From: JAGXSE01 sp040757295
GTDB taxonomy: Bacteria; Bacillota; PH28-bin88
Direction of reading: 5' to 3'
Assembly (NCBI GenBank): GCA_040757295.1
Contig: JBFLXH010000050.1
Span: 1 to 17,423, forward strand
Length of the DNA stretch: 17,423 nt
The position numbers and the translations under genes are program-made. The notes below the pieces were generated by a model. That model saw nothing but the letters and a program-made list of their open reading frames with translations, was not told where the DNA came from and did not search any database. Numbering within the stretch: the first letter of the stretch is position 1; each line of letters opens with the position of its first letter. Shown here piece by piece: positions 6,681 through 15,079 of the stretch.

Positions 6681-8507
6681 CTACTCAACAGTAACCGATT
6701 TGGCCAGGTTCCGCGGTTTATCGACATCGCAGTCCCGGCAGACGGCGGCATAATAGGCCAGAAGCTGCAGGGGGATGACGGTCAGGACCGGGGTAACCAG
6801 GGGATTAGCAGGTGGCAAGTAAAAAACCTCATCCACTGCTTTGGCAAGATCCTTATTGTCCGGCAGGGTTAGGGCTGTGACGTGGGCTCCCCGGGCTTTT
6901 ACCTCTGTAATGTTACTGAGCATTTTATCGTACAGGTCCGGCTGGGTGGCCAGGGCAATGACCGGAACACCTTCAGTGATGAGGGCCAGGGTTCCGTGTT
7001 TCAATTCACCGGCAGCATACGCCTCAGCATGAATATAAGAAATCTCTTTCAGCTTCAGGGAACCTTCGAGGGCCACCGCATAGTCGAGGCCGCGGCCGAT
7101 AAAGAAGGTATCCTCCCACTTAGCCATTCTTTCCGCCCATTTTTTTATTGAAGATTCTTGGGCCAGTAATTCATGTACCTGCTGGGGGAGGCTTTGCAGG
7201 GCATAGGTCAGTTCCGCTGCATCCTGGAGGGTAAGGGTGCCCCTGGCCTGGCCCAGAAAACCGGCTAAGAGGTACATGGCTTCCAGCTGAGTGACGTAGG
7301 CCTTGGTAGAGGCCACAGCTATTTCCGGCCCCGCCATGGTGTAAATGACATCATGGGCTTCCCGGGCGATGGAACTACCCACAACATTGGTGACCGCCAC
7401 AATCCGGGCGCCTCTGGTTTTAGCAGCTCTGAGCCCTGCCAGGGTGTCAGCGGTTTCCCCGGATTGGCTGATTATTACCGTCAAGGTATTTTGGTCAACC
7501 AAGGGATCCCGGTAGCGAAACTCGGAAGCGATATCCACTTCTACCGGCATGCGCACCAGTTTTTCAATCACGTATTTGCCCACCATGCCGGCATGAGCGG
7601 CGGTACCACAAGCCACAATCGCCACTTTATGCAAAGAACGGACTTCTTCGGGGGTAAGCCTAACTTCCGGCAGCTGGATAGTGCCGTCCTCCTTGACTCG
7701 CCCAGCAATGGTGTCCCGCAGGGCACGGGGCTGCTCATGGATCTCCTTCAACATGAAATGCGGGTAACCGGCTTTTTCCGCTGCCTGCAGGTCCCAGTGG
7801 ACATGAAATGGCTTTTTGTCAACAGACTGCCCGTTCTTATCGTAGATCAAGGCTTGATCAGCTGTAAGCACTACCATTTCATTATCTTCCAGGATGAGAG
7901 TGTCCCGGGTGTGGCTCAAGAGAGCAGGGATATCGGATGCCAGGAAGTTCTCACCTTGACCCAAACCAATAATCAGGGGGCTGTCTTTTCTGACCACCAC
8001 AATCTTATCCGGTTCCTGGTCACATAATACTGCCATGGCATAAGAGCCCTCCAGCCGGGCTACAGCCTGCTGCACCGCGAACAAGAGATCTCCCTGGTAA
8101 AACTGTTCCACCAGGTGGGGCAGTACCTCGGTATCGGTTTCCGAACGGAATGCATGCCCTTCTTCTATCAACCATTCTTTTAAAGGCTGAAAGTTCTCGA
8201 TAATCCCGTTATGCACTACGGCGATCTGGTTTTTGCAATCAAGGTGGGGATGGGCATTACTGTCCGAAGGACGTCCATGGGTGGCCCAGCGGGTATGACC
8301 GATACCGGTTTGCCCCTGGGGGGTTTCCCCATTCAAAGCCTCCGTAAGGGAACCAAGTTTTCCTTCCTTCTTTACCACCTTGAGCTGCTGATCTTCCATT
8401 ACCACAATGCCTGCTGAGTCATATCCCCTGTATTCTAATTTTTTTAGGCCCTCCAGCAAGATAGGCGATGCCTGCCGCGGACCGACATAACCAACGATAC
8501 CGCACAT
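6681..8507 (-). CDS. glmS: Glutamine-fructose-6-phosphate aminotransferase (isomerizing)
   Basis: A 608-residue GlmS that makes glucosamine-6-phosphate from fructose-6-phosphate and glutamine, the first step to UDP-GlcNAc. The N-terminal glutaminase half starts MCGIVGYVG, with the catalytic Cys next to Met, and has GHTRWATHG, NGIIENF and SETDTEVLPH. Two SIS sugar-isomerase domains follow, with ACGTAAHAG, SQSGETADTL, EGSLKLKEISYIHAEAY and the C-terminal LAKSVTVE. Length is typical. The start is 8507 (GGGAG upstream); the in-frame ATG at 8708 would add 67 residues encoded by the ribozyme and must be wrong. It is controlled by the glmS ribozyme in its leader and follows glmM in the same direction. 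Confidence 0.97.
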   Translation of the reverse strand: MCGIVGYVGPRQASPILLEGLKKLEYRGYDSAGIVVMEDQQLKVVKKEGKLGSLTEALNGETPQGQTGIGHTRWATHGRPSDSNAHPHLDCKNQIAVVHNGIIENFQPLKEWLIEEGHAFRSETDTEVLPHLVEQFYQGDLLFAVQQAVARLEGSYAMAVLCDQEPDKIVVVRKDSPLIIGLGQGENFLASDIPALLSHTRDTLILEDNEMVVLTADQALIYDKNGQSVDKKPFHVHWDLQAAEKAGYPHFMLKEIHEQPRALRDTIAGRVKEDGTIQLPEVRLTPEEVRSLHKVAIVACGTAAHAGMVGKYVIEKLVRMPVEVDIASEFRYRDPLVDQNTLTVIISQSGETADTLAGLRAAKTRGARIVAVTNVVGSSIAREAHDVIYTMAGPEIAVASTKAYVTQLEAMYLLAGFLGQARGTLTLQDAAELTYALQSLPQQVHELLAQESSIKKWAERMAKWEDTFFIGRGLDYAVALEGSLKLKEISYIHAEAYAAGELKHGTLALITEGVPVIALATQPDLYDKMLSNITEVKARGAHVTALTLPDNKDLAKAVDEVFYLPPANPLVTPVLTVIPLQLLAYYAAVCRDCDVDKPRNLAKSVTVE

Positions 8508-8629
8508 GGACTCTTCACTCCCTTTGGGATTATTGTGTCCAAAAAAATCTGTCCAGCATAGAAATGCCCTTGGCCACCAACACTCTTTGTCCCCGGAATC
8601 ACTCCCGGAATTTGTGGTGTTTTTTTTTT

Positions 8630-8768
8630 CGGCCTGGCCAGGCCGAGGGGCACCCGCCGATATTCGATAAACCCCTTCCTCGTCAACCAACCCGGATAAG
8701 CAAGGCAATAATCTTACAGGGATGTCGATTAGCCGACCCTAGATTAACCGGACTGGTTCAGGCGCTTT
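8630..8768 (-). ncRNA. glmS ribozyme (glucosamine-6-phosphate riboswitch)
   Basis: The minus strand between glmM and glmS carries the invariant pieces of the glmS ribozyme in order: AAAGCGCC with the self-cleavage point between 8766 and 8765, GTAAGATTATTGCCTTGCTT, ATCCGGGTTGGTTGACGAGG, then GGTTTATCGAATATCGGCGG, and a terminal CGGCCTGGCCAGGCCG hairpin (8630-8645). Glucosamine-6-phosphate acts as cofactor for cleavage, and the downstream RNA, with its new 5' hydroxyl end, is degraded, which lowers GlmS. The stretch matches the Bacillus-type ribozyme so closely that I regard it as certain. An A10 run follows the last hairpin before the glmS ribosome binding site. Confidence 0.96.
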
Positions 8769-8831
8769 ATTTCAGTTTCTGCTCCTATCATCTCCCCCTC
8801 TCCTTAGGTTGCTTGAACACAAAACAGGCAT
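8744..8831 (-). other. Two tiny overlapping ORFs before the glmS ribozyme
   Basis: A perfect 12-nt Shine-Dalgarno, TAAGGAGGTGAT (8841-8830), precedes an ATG at 8831 that opens a 19-residue frame (MPVLCSSNLRRGGDDRSRN, stop 8772-8774). GGAGAGGGGGAG then precedes an ATG at 8791 opening a 15-residue frame (MIGAETEIKRLNQSG, stop 8744-8746) that crosses the ribozyme cleavage point. Translation there could affect ribozyme folding. No similarity is recognised, and chance cannot be excluded. The ATG of the first frame is unusually close to its Shine-Dalgarno; TTG 9 nt further on is an alternative start in the same frame. Confidence 0.25.
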
Positions 8832-8890
8832 CACCTCCTTACCAAAGAGTAGACGCAATGTTCACGGAAAAGTTCCGCAGTTTCCGGAGG

Positions 8891-10222
8891 TTACTGTTTT
8901 TCCGCCACCCTGGCAATATCAGCAGCCAGTTGTTCCAGTTGCGCCTGGTCCGGACCTTCGGCCATGATGCGCACCAGGGGTTCAGTTCCCGAGGGACGCA
9001 CCAGGAGACGGCCCTTGTCACCAAGGGCGGCTTCAGCCCGGGCAACAGCTTCCGTTACGGCTGGATCGGCAAGGACTCTGGCTTTATCCTTAACCTGGAC
9101 ATTTACCAGTACCTGGGGAAACTTCGTCATCTGGGCAGCCAGCTCATATAAGCTTTGGCCAGAGCCGGCCATGACATTGATCATCTGAAGCCCCGTCAAC
9201 AGGCCATCACCGGTAGTGTTGTACTCCAGGAAAATGATATGCCCGGACTGCTCCCCACCTAAAATGGCGCCGGTATTGAGCATTTCTTCCAGGACATAGC
9301 GGTCCCCCACCTTGGTCTTTTTCACCAGAATACCGGCTTGTTCTAAAGCCTGATAAAGGCCAAGGTTGCTCATGACGGTGGCTACCACGGTATTATGGGC
9401 CAGCTTCTGCTGTTTTTTAAGGCTAAGGGCACAGGTCACCAGGATCCTGTCCCCATCCACCAGATTGCCATGGGAGTCCACCGCCAAAACCCGGTCGGCA
9501 TCCCCGTCAAAGGCCAGTCCCAGGTCAGCGCCATGTTCCATCACAGCCCGGCAAAGGGCTTCAGGATGGGTGGAACCGCAGCCGGCATTAATGTTGGCGC
9601 CGTCAGGCCGGTTAAAAAGAGGGATCACCTGCATGCCTAAGGTCTCCAACAGCCGCGGAGCCACTACGCTAGCTGCCCCGTTGGCACAGTCTATAACAAC
9701 TCTCAGGCCGGCTACCGAATTGCTGACGGTCGAACGCAGGAACTCCAAGTAACAATTAATGGCTTCGGCGTTTCCTATTACCCGCCCAACTCCGTCACCG
9801 ATAGGTCGCGGCAGGTCACCGGCACCCTCCGCAATAAGGGTCTCGATTTCCAGTTCTACGGCATCGGGCAGTTTATAACCGTTTCCGGCAAAAAACTTGA
9901 TGCCGTTATCACCAAAGGGGTTATGGGAGGCGGAAATCATCGCCCCCGCCGTAGCTCCCTGGGTTCTGGTCAAATACGCCAGGGCCGGTGTGGGCATAAC
10001 TCCTAAATCTATAACATCCGCACCAACAGAGCACATGCCAGCGGTAAGCGCCGCCTGCAGCATATCTCCGGAAATGCGGGTGTCTTTGGCTACTGCTATT
10101 TGGGGCCGGGCAGCCGTCCGGGCCAAGACGTAAGCCCCGGCCCTCCCTAGATGGTAAGCCAATTCCGGCGTCAGCTCCCGGTTAGCTACTCCTCTAACCC
10201 CATCGGTTCCAAACAATGCCAC
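8891..10222 (-). CDS. glmM: Phosphoglucosamine mutase
   Basis: A 443-residue enzyme of the alpha-D-phosphohexomutase family that converts glucosamine-6-phosphate to glucosamine-1-phosphate in UDP-GlcNAc synthesis. It shows the N-terminal LFGTDGVRGVAN, the active-site loop MISASHNPFGDNGIKFF with the phosphorylated Ser at about 99, the metal loop AFDGDADR, the sugar-binding GGEQSGH, and the C-terminal phosphate-binding RPSGTEPLVR. I choose GTG at 10222 because AGAGGGAGG lies 11 nt upstream and it gives the usual N-terminus; ATG at 10246 is possible but adds an odd MKREVAKN. It follows the FAD-dehydrogenase gene by about 25 nt. In several Firmicutes GlmM binds and inhibits CdaA, whose gene heads the same operon. 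Confidence 0.96.
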   Translation of the reverse strand: MALFGTDGVRGVANRELTPELAYHLGRAGAYVLARTAARPQIAVAKDTRISGDMLQAALTAGMCSVGADVIDLGVMPTPALAYLTRTQGATAGAMISASHNPFGDNGIKFFAGNGYKLPDAVELEIETLIAEGAGDLPRPIGDGVGRVIGNAEAINCYLEFLRSTVSNSVAGLRVVIDCANGAASVVAPRLLETLGMQVIPLFNRPDGANINAGCGSTHPEALCRAVMEHGADLGLAFDGDADRVLAVDSHGNLVDGDRILVTCALSLKKQQKLAHNTVVATVMSNLGLYQALEQAGILVKKTKVGDRYVLEEMLNTGAILGGEQSGHIIFLEYNTTGDGLLTGLQMINVMAGSGQSLYELAAQMTKFPQVLVNVQVKDKARVLADPAVTEAVARAEAALGDKGRLLVRPSGTEPLVRIMAEGPDQAQLEQLAADIARVAEKQ

Positions 10223-10247
10223 GTTCTTTGCTACCTCCCTCTTCATT

Positions 10248-11864
10248 CTATTCCTGTTCCGGCAGGGCATACCGCCGGATTAGGGCTTCTGCCACCCTGA
10301 AACCGTCTACAGCGGCACTGACAATCCCCCCGGCATAACCCGCTCCTTCCCCAGCCGGATATAGGCCTGGGGTATTAACAGAGCAACAATCTTCGTCCCG
10401 CAGGATGCGTACCGGCGCCGAAGTCCGGGTTTCTACCCCGGTCAATATAGCTTTGGTACCACCGAACCCGCGCACCTTGCGGTCAAAAACCTGCAAGGCC
10501 TCCACCAGGACCTCTCCTACGGGTTCGGGCAGGATTTCCCTTAGATTTGCCGGACTTGTTCCTGGGAGGTAGGTGGGGTAGCCAGCTTCCGGCAATCTCC
10601 CCGGCTGGCGGTCTGCCAAAAAGTCTGTTACCGGTTGTGCCGGAGCTTTGAAGCCCCCGCCGCCAGCCAGGAAAGCGGCTTTTTCCAATCTGCGCTGGAA
10701 TTCTATCCCCGCCAGGGGATGGGCATCGCCCATGTCTTCCTCGCCTACATTTACCACAACAGCACTGTTGGCGATGCCGGAGGCCCGGGCATGTTTGCTC
10801 ATGCCGTTGGTCACCACGCCCCCGGGTTCCGAAGCGGCTGCTACCACTTGCCCACCCGGACACATACAAAAGGTATAAGCATTACGGCTAAACTTATCAC
10901 TGTGATAAGTAAGGTGATAATCGGCCGCCCCCAGCCTGGGGTGACCGGCAAACTCGCCATACTGGGCTTGATCAATCAGCGACTGGGGATGCTCTATGCG
11001 TAAACCCACGGCAAAAGGTTTCTGCTCCATGGCAACGCCCTGTTCAGCCAGCCAGCGATAAGTATCCCGGGCACTGTGGCCAATGGCCATCAGCACCGTC
11101 CCGGCAGGGACTTCCTCCCCGCCGTTGACAATCACTCCTCCCGCCCGGCCTCTATCATAGAGCAGCCCGGTTACCCGGGCACCGAACCGTACCCGGCCCC
11201 CCAGTGCCAACAACTGCCGGCGCAAACCCACTACCACCCGGTGCAGGACGTCTGTTCCCACATGGGGCTTATGCAGCCAGGCTATCTCTTCCGGCGCCCC
11301 GGCTTGCACCATGCGGGCCAGTACTTCCCCCACCCGGTAGTCTTTAATACGGGTGGTCAGCTTGCCGTCGGAAAAGGTGCCAGCCCCTCCTTCGCCGAAC
11401 TGCACGTTTGATTCCGGGTTTAGTTCTCCCGTCTGCCAAAAATGAGCCACATCCCTGGTCCGCTCTTCCACTTCAGGTCCCCGTTCCAGGAGTAAAGGGC
11501 GATAACCCCATTCCGCCAATTTAAGGGCTGCAAAAATGCCTGCCGGGCCCGCCCCTACCACAACCGGAGGCCGGGTCATGGGCTGGCTGCCCCGGAACAG
11601 TGGCGACGGGGGCGCATCATTTATCAACCCTACACTGGGGATATTCTTCCCCAGTACCCGCCGTCCTACGGATTCATCCACCACCAAGTCTACAGCATAA
11701 ACAAAACCAATCTGGTTTTTGCGCCGGGCATCCACCGCCCGGCGAAGGACCCATAACTGCTGAATAGCCTCTGGAGGAATCCCTAACCGTTTAGCAGCTT
11801 CCCTTTCGAGGTCAGACTGGTCGTGATTAAGATCCAGGCGCAACTCTGATAGCCTTAACTTCAT
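10248..11864 (-). CDS. FAD-dependent dehydrogenase, COG2509 type
   Basis: A 538-residue flavoprotein. Residues 1-70 are the family's N-terminal domain (LRLSELRLDLNHDQSDLE, then RRAVDARRKNQIGFVYAVDL). A Rossmann fold begins at about 101 with VVVGAGPAGIFAALKLAEWG and an acidic end LLLERG. Further motifs are NVQFGEGGAGTFSDGKL, HVGTDVLHRVVVGLR, GHSARDTYRWL, and near the end the second FAD contact GLYPAGEGAGYAGGIVSAA. The reaction is unknown; family members are annotated only as uncharacterised FAD-dependent dehydrogenases. I take ATG at 11864; TTG at 11885 is an alternative, and neither has a strong ribosome binding site. It sits between cdaR and glmM, which suggests a tie to cell-envelope or redox control, though that is inference. 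Confidence 0.88.
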   Translation of the reverse strand: MKLRLSELRLDLNHDQSDLEREAAKRLGIPPEAIQQLWVLRRAVDARRKNQIGFVYAVDLVVDESVGRRVLGKNIPSVGLINDAPPSPLFRGSQPMTRPPVVVGAGPAGIFAALKLAEWGYRPLLLERGPEVEERTRDVAHFWQTGELNPESNVQFGEGGAGTFSDGKLTTRIKDYRVGEVLARMVQAGAPEEIAWLHKPHVGTDVLHRVVVGLRRQLLALGGRVRFGARVTGLLYDRGRAGGVIVNGGEEVPAGTVLMAIGHSARDTYRWLAEQGVAMEQKPFAVGLRIEHPQSLIDQAQYGEFAGHPRLGAADYHLTYHSDKFSRNAYTFCMCPGGQVVAAASEPGGVVTNGMSKHARASGIANSAVVVNVGEEDMGDAHPLAGIEFQRRLEKAAFLAGGGGFKAPAQPVTDFLADRQPGRLPEAGYPTYLPGTSPANLREILPEPVGEVLVEALQVFDRKVRGFGGTKAILTGVETRTSAPVRILRDEDCCSVNTPGLYPAGEGAGYAGGIVSAAVDGFRVAEALIRRYALPEQE

Positions 11865-11962
11865 GCTGATTCCAACACTCCACAAACCCCTGAATTATGC
11901 TTCGCTAGATGATAGCAAGAACATTTATCTGTAAAATAGCATCTCTAGGCTGGGCAATAATA

Positions 11963-12007
11963 TGCCCGGGTGGATTTTGCATAGTGGCATCCTATGTCAC
12001 CCGGGCA
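11963..12007. repeat. Imperfect palindrome between cdaR and the FAD gene
   Basis: TGCCCGGGTG (11963-11972) pairs with CACCCGGGCA (11998-12007). Inside, CATAG and CTATG form a second stem, making a 45-nt two-part hairpin. No T-run follows on either strand, so it is not a normal terminator. It lies within a probable operon, in a 178-nt gap between cdaR and the next start, and could be an RNA processing or stability element or a dispersed repeat. Confidence 0.5.
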
Positions 12008-12042
12008 CAAAAGGTGCATTGCAGCAAGTATTACATAGGCGC

Positions 12043-12981
12043 TCAGCGACTGGCGCTAACAGGAACTACCTCGATAATCACCTTCACAGGGCGGGCTAGC
12101 GCCGCTTCAATGTTTTCCGGCAGTGCCAAAGAAAGATCCTGAACCACATCTTTACTGGTTCCTTTTAATTCAAAGGGCATGGTATATACAAACTCTTGAT
12201 CGTCTAACAGCTGTTGGCTACCCACCAGGGCAACTACAGCCGGTTCGGTAATCACTCTTTTTACCTGGTAGCCGCGAGCCGGCTCACCCTTAATATCCAC
12301 CCGGATGGGTACCAGTTTTTCCGGCAAATCCTTAACAACAGGGATGGTTACTTCAATAGCCTCCGGATTGAGATTAACCCACTCCCAGGCCCTGCTGCCA
12401 TCCCTGTCTGAGGCTACCCGTACCGGCAGGTACCGGCGGAGGTTATTCCTAACTCCGTCCAGGTTGACAGCAACATAGGCAGTGTTGATCTGGTCCAGAT
12501 ACCCGCCGGGGCCGGTAACAATCACCTCTGCCGGTTGCACCACCGGGTCCCTCACTTTATAACCGGCGGCTACTTTCCCTTCAAAAGTTACAGTTACCGG
12601 AACCTGTTTTTCCATTAGTGTATCAACATTAATCTTGGCCTGGCTAGGGGTAATATTAACCAGGCTGATACCCGCAGGCAACGAAGACTGGACTGGCAGG
12701 GTATTTTCGCCCTCTTTGGCATCGCTCATTTCCACAAAGGCGTGGAGATCCCGGGAGGACACGTCTCTGATGAGTCCTTCCCTGCCTTCAATCCGGATTT
12801 TCACCGTATTTGGCCTCTCTGAAACTACCAGTCCGGGCGGCAGGTTACGTACCTCCAGGGGAACGGAGATTACGTACTCAACAGCAGGATTTTTTTCTTC
12901 AACCACGTAAAGCCAAAGCCCCAGGGCCAGAAGGATGGATAAAATGCGGTAGGGTAAATTGGTACGGAACCAGGCACCCAT
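12043..12981 (-). CDS. cdaR: CdaA regulatory protein CdaR (YbbR-domain protein)
   Basis: A 312-residue membrane-anchored protein. Residues 9-27 (YRILSILLALGLWLYVV) are one transmembrane helix. The rest is outside the membrane as repeated YbbR domains, recognisable by VPLEVRNLPPGLVVSERPNTV, VPVTVTFEGKVAAGYKVRDP, the VTGPGGYLDQI segment, LVPIRVDIKGEPARGYQVKR and a final VALVGSQQLLDD unit. CdaR binds the diadenylate cyclase CdaA and adjusts c-di-AMP output. It starts 3 nt after the cdaA stop, with GGAGG located inside the cdaA end, so the two are translationally linked. Length is in the usual range for this family, with about four YbbR units expected. Confidence 0.93.
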   Translation of the reverse strand: MGAWFRTNLPYRILSILLALGLWLYVVEEKNPAVEYVISVPLEVRNLPPGLVVSERPNTVKIRIEGREGLIRDVSSRDLHAFVEMSDAKEGENTLPVQSSLPAGISLVNITPSQAKINVDTLMEKQVPVTVTFEGKVAAGYKVRDPVVQPAEVIVTGPGGYLDQINTAYVAVNLDGVRNNLRRYLPVRVASDRDGSRAWEWVNLNPEAIEVTIPVVKDLPEKLVPIRVDIKGEPARGYQVKRVITEPAVVALVGSQQLLDDQEFVYTMPFELKGTSKDVVQDLSLALPENIEAALARPVKVIIEVVPVSASR

Positions 12982-12984
12982 AGA

Positions 12985-13806
12985 CTATGACCTCCAATGC
13001 CAAAAAGAATGGTTAGTGTTTGTTTTCGGCAGCAACAAATTCTCCAGTAGTTCCTTCAGGTTTTTTTCATCAAGGTAACGGGTAAGGCGGCCCTCTTCTG
13101 CCACGGATACAGTACCTGTCTCTTCAGATACCACAATAGCAACAGCATCAGAAATTTCTGTAATTCCAAGGGCTGCCCGGTGACGGGTACCTAACTGTTT
13201 GCTCAGGTAAGGGATGTCTGTTAATGGCAGAAAGCACGCGGCAGCTACCAACCGGTCACCGCGGATAATTGCAGCTCCATCATGAAATGGAGTCATCGGG
13301 GTAAAAATATTTACCAGTAATTCACTGGATACAACACCGTCAACCTTGATACCCGTTTCGATGTAATCATTTAGGCCGGTTTCTCTTTCTACAACTATCA
13401 AAGCGCCGGTTTTGGTTTTAGCCATTACCTGGACAGCCCGGATAATTTCATTAATTAAGCGGGACATGTCTTCCACGCCTAAAAAAGTAATCGGGCTGGC
13501 AAAGAATTTACCCCGGCCCAGGCGCTCCAAAGCACGACGGAGTTCCGGTTGGAAAACTATCGGCAGGGCCACCAGGATAATCAACTGGATTTGAGACAGA
13601 ACCCAGCCTATGGTAACCAGGTTTAGGGTTTTGGCCAAAAAAGCCGCAAACACCAGCACAACCAGACCCTTGATCAGCTGGACCGCCCGGGTGCCTTTGA
13701 TGAGCATGATAAACTTATAAATGAAAAAGGCCACCAAGGAGACATCAAACACCATGCGAATCACATCCAGCAAACCAAAAGACCTGATATATGCCCAAAG
13801 GGTCAT
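12985..13806 (-). CDS. cdaA: Diadenylate cyclase CdaA
   Basis: A 273-residue membrane c-di-AMP synthase. Three N-terminal helices (about 15-37, 41-63, 66-86) anchor it, then a DAC (DisA_N) domain follows. The catalytic motifs are intact: DGA at about 176-178 in TPFHDGAAIIRGDRL and RHR at 208-210 in GTRHRAALGITE, followed by VSEETGTVSVAEEG. It joins two ATP into c-di-AMP, which controls potassium and osmolyte uptake and cell-wall balance. The start is ATG 13806, with GGAGGTG upstream; an earlier start at 13836 would add 10 odd residues and has no such site. It is the first gene of the cdaA-cdaR-FAD-glmM-glmS operon. Confidence 0.96.
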   Translation of the reverse strand: MTLWAYIRSFGLLDVIRMVFDVSLVAFFIYKFIMLIKGTRAVQLIKGLVVLVFAAFLAKTLNLVTIGWVLSQIQLIILVALPIVFQPELRRALERLGRGKFFASPITFLGVEDMSRLINEIIRAVQVMAKTKTGALIVVERETGLNDYIETGIKVDGVVSSELLVNIFTPMTPFHDGAAIIRGDRLVAAACFLPLTDIPYLSKQLGTRHRAALGITEISDAVAIVVSEETGTVSVAEEGRLTRYLDEKNLKELLENLLLPKTNTNHSFWHWRS

Positions 13807-14209
13807 CCTAGCACCTCCAACCCTAAACCCATACAATTATTATGCCATATAGGGCAAGCCAAACAACCCATTCATCTGCAAATCTTTTCGACAATTTACT
13901 TGATAATTCCTTTTATCGCCGTCAATTAATTGGAGTATAATTTTGGAAAATAGTTTTCATGTTGTTTGGCAAGCATGTCAACGGCTTTCCTGCGCCGGTT
14001 GCTGCCTTTCTTTCTGCGGCAAAAAAATATCCGCTCCTTGTTTTTAACTATGGCTCTTCCGGAGCCTGGAAATACCGTTTCGAGTAAGCCAGATCAGGGC
14101 TCTTGACCTGTCACAATGACAAGGGCCATCTAATGAGGCGGTATGGCTTTATCATGCAGCCCCCGCGGCGGTTGCCGGCCGATTGGCCGTCGAATAATCT
14201 GCTTTAAGT
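13807..14209. other. Intergenic region upstream of cdaA with small hairpins
   Basis: No gene is supportable. The region should hold the cdaA promoter; a TTGACA stands on the minus strand at 13981-13976, but no good -10 lies at the right distance. Short hairpins are seen at 14052-14066 (GGCTC/GAGCC), 14098-14127 (GGCTCTTG/CAAGGGCC with one G-U pair) and 14176-14189 (CGGCC-GATT-GGCCG). None has a T-run. I could not match it to a known riboswitch. Confidence 0.45.
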
Positions 14210-15049
14210 TCAAGATGCATTCCACCACATTACGGCCAGGTTGTAAGAAACTTTTTCAGTAATTAAACCGTCTTTGGCCTGGCTTCGGACTACTTTTTCC
14301 AGGATCCTCTCTACTCCGGGACCTTTTTTGCCAAAGATGTTAAAGTAGGCAAGAAAATTTTCCATCACTACATCTGCTCTTTCACTATAACTGTAACCTT
14401 GTGAAAAAAACCTCAGGTTGGGATTAAAACCTTCCGCATAAAGGATGTTAAAAGGAAAGGAAATGTCAAAGGCTGAACCCTGCAGTTCTTCCCCCATCAC
14501 CTCTCGCCAGAGGAGGTGCCGCAGGGGAGCACGGTACCCCCGGGCATAACAGAGCAAAAGGCAAAAGCCTCGGGAAGCGCTGTTCATCTTCATTAAAGTG
14601 TCATAATTGTAAACCGCCGGAGAGCTGGCAGCCAGGACAAGGTCGAACTCCTTGTCATAGTTCGCTTTCTCCCAGTTATCCTGCATGAAAATAATGTTCT
14701 GCAGGCCGCGTTTCCTGGCCTCCTCACTGAGAAGCCACAGCATTTTCCCGGAGGTATCCAGGGCCGTCACCTCTTTTGCCACTTCGGCCAGCGGCAGGGC
14801 ATAAGTCCCCGGGCCGCAGCCAATATCCAGAACCCGAGAACGGCTGTTTACAAGGCCTTCCTCTACCCAGAAGGCCACCATCTTGCTTAAATCATCCTGC
14901 AGCACGCCGTTGATCTTGCGATAAGTAGAAGCGTACTGGTCCCAGAAGGCCGTCCAGGCTCTTTCATCATACCTCCCGCAGTAAAGGGAAGCCTTTTGCC
15001 GCGCTTTTTCCCAGGCCGCAGCCCAAAAGGCGCTGCTTATTTCCGTCAT
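14210..15049 (-). CDS. Class I SAM-dependent methyltransferase
   Basis: A 279-residue methyltransferase. A helical N-terminal part (residues 1-65, with FWDQYASTYRKI) precedes a Rossmann core: motif I VLDIGCGPGTYA at 73-84, the acidic motif II VTALDTS at 94-100, a DNWEKANYDKEFDLVLAA segment at the third strand, and a C-terminal region with YSYSERADVVMENFLAYF. The substrate is unknown and no small-molecule-specific signature is clear. The start is ATG 15049 with AAGGAGG 8 nt upstream. It lies downstream of the NikA-like binding protein gene in the same direction, separated by a terminator and a structured element. Similar methyltransferases near nickel/peptide ABC genes suggest a metal-ligand or peptide pathway, but that is inference. 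Confidence 0.85.
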   Translation of the reverse strand: MTEISSAFWAAAWEKARQKASLYCGRYDERAWTAFWDQYASTYRKINGVLQDDLSKMVAFWVEEGLVNSRSRVLDIGCGPGTYALPLAEVAKEVTALDTSGKMLWLLSEEARKRGLQNIIFMQDNWEKANYDKEFDLVLAASSPAVYNYDTLMKMNSASRGFCLLLCYARGYRAPLRHLLWREVMGEELQGSAFDISFPFNILYAEGFNPNLRFFSQGYSYSERADVVMENFLAYFNIFGKKGPGVERILEKVVRSQAKDGLITEKVSYNLAVMWWNAS

Positions 15050-15079
15050 GATGTTCCTCCTTGATAACACAGGTTGAAC

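Noticed and set aside
7353..8027. 224-residue plus-strand frame inside glmS
   Set aside because: Shadow of the clearly coding glmS strand; low-complexity, histidine-rich antisense translation with no motifs.
8619..8645. CGGCCTGGCCAGGCCG hairpin with T10 as an intrinsic terminator
   Set aside because: On the minus strand the run is A10 after the stem, and on the plus strand T10 precedes it; it is the terminal hairpin of the ribozyme.
8508..8708. N-terminal 67-residue extension of GlmS
   Set aside because: The DNA is the glmS ribozyme, and GlmS needs Cys right after the initiator Met, which occurs at 8507.
6566..8720. 14-base direct repeat AATAATCTTACAGG at 6566 and 8707 flanking glmS
   Set aside because: One copy is part of the ribozyme core, and a 14-mer shared once in 17 kb is expected by chance about half the time.
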